A program made the translations under genes and the position numbers. A DNA stretch of 64,000 nucleotides, from positions 130,196,501 to 130,260,500 of the forward strand of contig NC_083685.1 in assembly GCF_033118175.1 (NCBI RefSeq), in the 5' to 3' direction. Below the pieces are notes generated by a model, which was given only the letters and a program-made list of their open reading frames with translations, was not told the origin of the DNA and searched no databases. The DNA comes from Dama dama. Its lineage: Eukaryota; Chordata; Mammalia; Artiodactyla; Cervidae. Within the stretch, counting starts at the first letter, position 1. Each line of letters starts with the position of its first letter. Shown piece by piece: positions 24,201-30,200 of this stretch.

Positions 24201-27200
24201 CCACACTGTTTTCCATAGTGGCTGTACCTGCTTGCATTCCCACCAGCAGTGTAAGAAGGTTCCCTTTTCTCCACACCCTCTCCAGCATCATATGATTAAA
24301 AAAAAAGAATACACAGATGAATTTATAAAACACCTCTTGCATGCTGAAGAAGGGCTGTAGCTGAGTGGTCGTTTTCATCTCCTTCAGAAGTAGGAGGATT
24401 GCAGAGGAAGGCAGATGTGAAGCTGACCTTTGTTGCTCGATGCAGGTGGTTTTCAGTGGCAGTGGGACAGCTCAGACGCAGCAGGCAGACGACGGCTTCG
24501 GGCGCCTGGGTTACTGTCCGCAGGAGGACGCACTGTGGCCCGACCTCACGGTCCAAGAACACCTGGACTTGTATGCAGCCGTGAAAGGCCTGCCCAAAGA
24601 GGAGGCTGTTCTCAGCGTCTCCAGGTGCGGAGCGAAGCCTCCAGCGTGCTGTTTGTAGCTGGAGGAAGAGGGGACACAGAACTTATTCATGAAATGTGGA
24701 AAGGAGATGATGAACCATGCCTTTAGCTTTCATGCAAATAAAATGACTGCAAATCTGAATGAGAACCAAGTCAAGACATGTATTGTTTGGGACCCTGTGA
24801 AGGAGGCTTTGTGCACTCCTCTCTGCTTGGAAGTGCTGGGGTGCCCTAGACGTTTTAGACACAGACATAATCAGAGTGCTTCCCGCAGGCTGGCAGACGC
24901 CCTGAAGCTGCAGGACCAGATGGCACTCCCCGCCAAGGCCTTACCCAAAGGGGCAAAGAGAAAGGTAGGATGGGGCGAGGCCGGGCTACCCCCGCGCGCC
25001 CCCAGGCTGGCACCAGGGCTCCCTGCCCCGCGCGCCCCCAGGCCAGCGCCGACGCGGCTCCTCTCCGTTGCAGCTGAGCTTCGCGCTGAGCGTCCTGGGG
25101 AGCCCGGCCGTGCTGCTTCTGGACGAGCCAACCACGGGGCTGGACCCCGAGGGGCAGCTGCAGATGTGGTGAGGGGCGTCACGTTAAGTGTCAGTGTCAA
25201 TCGTCTAAGTCTAGAGTGATGGCTCATTGAGGTTTTTCGTTTTCTCCACTAACCTTTGAGGCTCAGACCCTCTTTTGTTTGATTCAGTAAAACTTAATAT
25301 ATTGATAGCTTAGACGGTAAAGAATCTGCCTGCAATACAGGAGACCCAGGTTCGATCCCTGGGTTGGGAAGATCCCCTGGAGAAGGGAAGGGTAACCCAC
25401 TCCGGTATTCTTGCCTGGAGAATCCCATGGACAGAGGAGCCTGGCGGACTGCAGTCCAGCAGGGTCACAAAGAGTCGGATATGACTGAGTGACTACCACT
25501 CACTCACTCAGATTTCCTCAAGGAAGGAAAAACTTGACATTTTAAGAATCAAATGGACTCTCAAATGCATTCGATTGACTTTTCTTTCTCTTACTAGTCC
25601 TCCCCTGCCTCTTTCTTCCTCTATTTTATTTTTCAGTTGTTGAAAATCCTACAGTGTGGTGTTTTCCTGTTCTTCAAAACAAACACCAAGTTAGTCACAC
25701 TTTTCAGACATCTGCTTTTCATTCTGTGAAGCCTGTTGATGTGATGATATAATTACCTAACACAATTTTTCCTCTTTCTCTCCAAAGATTCTTTTTTTCC
25801 CAGCATTCTCTGTTTAGGCCTCCTTGTCATTCCCATTCATCTGTTTTCCCAGATGACTTTCGAAGTGCAAACAGTCCCTTACTCTGTCTCTAGGCAGGCA
25901 ATCCAGGCCATTGTTAAAAACACAGCGAGGAGCGCCCTGCTGACCACCCACTCCATGGCCGAGGCGGAGGCCGTGTGCGATCGTGTGGCTGTCATGGTGT
26001 CCGGGAGGCTGAGGTGGGTGCCCGGCTGATGCAGGGGCAGGAGAACCCAGGAGGCGTCTCTTTTCTTTCAATTCTTCTTTCCCTTCCCTGGACCAGGTGT
26101 ATCGGTTCTGTTCAGCATCTGAAAAGCAAGTTTGGCAAAGACTACTTACTGGAGGTGAAGGTAAAGGCGCTCACCCGGGTGGAGCCTCTGCACATGGAGA
26201 TTCTCAAGCTCTTCCCCCAGGCTGCTCGGCAGGAGAGGTGAGGGCCGCCCCAGGCGCGAGGCCTCCAGCACCCACGGCCTCGTCTTGTCCAGAAGGGCGG
26301 CAAGAGGGCGCCCCGGCTGCCTGTGGGTCACCAACAGGCTGTGGAGGGGCCGCTCGGAAGGAGGGAGGGGCCTCCCTGACCGCCCAGCGGGAGGCCGCCT
26401 GGGATGCGGGAGCCGCGGGAGTGATCGCTGGGTCGGGAAGATCCCCTGGGGGAGGACATGGCAGCCCACTCCAGTGTTCTCGCCTGGGGAATCCCATGGG
26501 CAGGAGTCCGGCGGGCTACAGTCCACGGGGTCATAAAGAGTCAGACACGACTTAGCGACTAAACAACAAGGAAGCACAGAAGGTTAGACAACAATTGAAA
26601 AGTTCTCAGTGAGTGTTCCGTATTGAGAACAGGTGGACAGTGTGTGTGTCCGTGTGTGTGTGTGAACTGTGGAATGACAGAGATGAGGGGGGTCAGCATA
26701 AGCTTGATCATCGATTGAATGGGTTTTTTTTAAATAGCCAATGAAAATTCTGTATCAGTCTGTAACATTTTACCAAAGATGAAGTTATACCGAGACCTCG
26801 GACCGACGCCCATGCTTCAGAAAGGCTGACTTTACCGTAATGGGGTTCAGGATGTCCCTGGGGATTCTGCAGGCAGGAGCACTGGAGTGGGCTGCCGTCT
26901 CCTGCTCCACAGGCAGTTTGGCTTTGTCTATCCCACTGACTTCTTTGGCCCCATCAGGGCTGAGTCGCAGCCCACGGGCTCTTCGCTGACTCGCGCGGGC
27001 TCTTTCTCGTGGCCCACAGACTCTAGCTTTGGCGCGTGGGTTTACTTGCTCCTCAGCATGTGGGACCTCAGTTCCCCAATCAGGGATCAAACCAGAGCCC
27101 CCCCTGCATTGAATGGTGGGTTCCTAACCCCTGGACCACAGGGAACTTCCCTGACTCTATCTTAAATTAATTGATTAGAAATCATTTGATCCTCCCTATA

Positions 27201-30200
27201 GTTCCTTTGGGCTCCCCTGGTGGCTGAGACAGTAGAGAATCCACCTGCCATGTAGGAAATCTGGTTTCCATCCCTGGGATGGGAAGATCCCCTGGAGAAG
27301 GGAATGGTTCCTTTAAAGTCGTATGAGGTCAGCTGTGAGTTACAAATAAAGATAAGCAAACCCATGTGAACAGCAGACTGAGCCAGAATTTCACTGAAAG
27401 GTGTACGGTTTTCTTACACACTACTACTCTTTTTAAAAACTATTACTTTTGAGCATGTGTTGTGCTGGAGGCTGGAGGCTGTGTATGGACTAGGCAGTAG
27501 ATAGACAAGGTTCTTACGGTGCTTGAGGAAAGAGTACTAGCAAAGGAAGATGCGAATGAATGAGGGAATGACATTAAGGGTGGACTTTAAGGCTGAGCGG
27601 GTTTGGCCAGTGGAAAAATGCGGTAAGAGTCACTCTTTTGAGAAAACATCACGTGTAAATGCTCCAGTCAAGAATGAGCTCTCCGCACAGAAGATGGAGA
27701 GAAAGCTCACATCCATGATGTGTAATGAGATGTCTGTACATTTGTTCTCTACCTGTGTCCCTGTTTCTGCTCTGCAAATAGCTTCATCTGTACCGTTTTT
27801 CTAGATTCCACATACATGCATTAATGTAAGATGTTTACTTTTCTCTTCAAGGGGGAAGGGGCTATGGGATGAATCAGGGAGATTGGGATTGACGTGTACG
27901 TTATTGATAGTGTGTGTAAAATAGACAATTAATGAGAACCTACTGAAGGGGAACTCAGTGCTCCATGGTGATCTAATGGGAAAGAAATCCAAACAAGCGG
28001 GGCTAGTGTATTTATCTATATATGGCTGATTCATCTTGCTGTATAGTCGAAAGTAACACAGCCTTGTAAAGCAACTATGCTCCAATAAAAATTAATGTAA
28101 AAACCCCAAAGCAAAGACATAATAAATAATAAAAAGGAGAAAGTTATTAAGTTTGTGTGAATTTTATTTAATTCTTTTGAGAAGTCTAAACGAGAAGGAC
28201 CAAACAATGTTCATTGAATTGTGCAACATGAGGTCCTGGATGGTGAACATATTTGGGAAGGTTAGAGGTCAAGGAAGAATTTTTTAAAGGGAGACAGCTC
28301 TACAAGTTTTAATTCTTGTACAAAAGATTGAAAAGAAGAAAATTTGATTAAAAGGTTCCAGGGAGCATAGAAAGATTGGCTTTTGAGAGAAAGAAATAAA
28401 ATACAAAAGAAAGACACCACAGCCTGAGTATGAAAGCTTATCAGAGCGATTTTTCAGAATTTATCTTGAACAATAAATTAGGGGAAAGCAGATTTTTCTT
28501 GTAAATAGATTTTTATGACTAAAGATAATTTTTTGGCCCAGGTTCATGCTTTATCAAATTGAACTGTTTGCTTTTTATTTAAAGGAAACTTTTAAAAAAT
28601 GCTTTGGTTATTTTTGCTGTCAAGTCCTTCCCAATATTGTAATGTTGAAGGATTAGTAACTCTCACCCTTTCTTCCTCCCAGATATTCGTTCGTGATGGC
28701 ATATAAATTACCCATAGAGGATGTTCACCCTCTGTCTCAGACCTTTTCCAAATTAGAGGCAGGTGAGTTTAGACTGTTCAGACTTAATGTTCTGTAAATA
28801 TTTTCATGTGGAATGCATATCAGATAACTTCAAGTACAATCAGTCAAACCTTGGAAAATTTCCACTTGAATAAAAATCTTAAAGGGAATGCATGGGCGAC
28901 CCTAGACTTGGCTTCACACCACCCGATTCCCCCTGTCCTCCCTAGGAAATAAGTCAGAACACTGTGTCCTGGTTCCCTTGCATACCAGTGGAGCATAATT
29001 ATCATTGTGACATCCCAAAGAACACCAAGGTGAGCTGCTGGCAGCTCCATTTTTGTCAAAGTCAGAGGCACAGGGAGCAGAAACGTGGAGCCACGGGTCC
29101 AACCCGACTGTCCAGACGCTCCCACTCCATTGATCCGTGTGTCTATGTCAGTGCTGGGACGACTGAAAAACACCGGGATGAGACGCGTCAGGGTCGGAGA
29201 GGCGGTTCTGAACTGGTTTCAGAGATGCTGACCACAGCTCATACTGGGTGTTTATGGTACCTTGACGTGTGAGAAGCGTGGCGTTTACTGAACAGGGACC
29301 AGCAGGGAATTTACTCCATGGATCTGTAAATACAGACTGAAGGAACAGAGGATGAGATGGTTAGATGGCATCACAGACTCACTGAGCCAATGGGAGACAG
29401 TGAAGGGCACGGAAGCCTGGCGTGCTGCAGTCCACGGGGTCGCAAAGAGTTGGACACAACTTAACTGCTATACAGTAACAACAAAGCAATGCTCAGCAGT
29501 TGATTTGGAGACCAAAGCATACAGGTACAGAGACTCAGAAGGCTGAATACTGAAGTAGGACACAGTTCAGTTCAGTTCAGTCGTTCAGTCGTGTCTGACT
29601 CTCTGCAACCCCATGATTCACAGCACGCCAGGCCTCCCTGTCCATCACCAACTCCCGGAGTTTACCCAAACCCATGCCCATCGAGCTGGTGATGCCATCC
29701 AGCCATCTCATCCTCTGTCGTCCCCTTCTCCTCCTGCCCCCAATCCCTCCCAGCATCGGGTCTTTTCCAGTAAGTCAACTCTTCGTATGAGGTGGCCAAA
29801 GTATTGGAGTTTCAGCTTCAGCATCAGTCCTTCCAATGAACACCCAGGACTGATCTCCGTTAGGATGGACTGGTTGGATCTCCTTGCAGTCCAAGGGACT
29901 CTCAAGAGTCTCCTCCAACACCACAGTTCAAAAGCGTCAATTTTTTGGCGCTCAGCTTTCTTCACAGTCCAACTCTTACATCCGTACATGACCAATGGAA
30001 AAACTATAGCCTTGACTAGACGAACCTTTGTTGTCAAAGTAATGTCTCTGCTTTTTAATATGCTGTCTAGGTTGGTCATAACTTTCCTTCCAAGGAGTAA
30101 GCGTCTTTTAATTTCATGGCTGCAGTCACCATCTGCAGTGATTTTGGAGCCCCAAAAATAAAGTCTGACACTGTTTCCACTGTTTCCGCATCTAGTTCCC

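Noticed and set aside
26097..26555. 152-codon frame from 26097
   Set aside because: Wrong frame of an ABCA10-like exon running into a SINE.
29613..30161. 182-codon plus-strand frame
   Set aside because: Shadow of the antisense BovB element.
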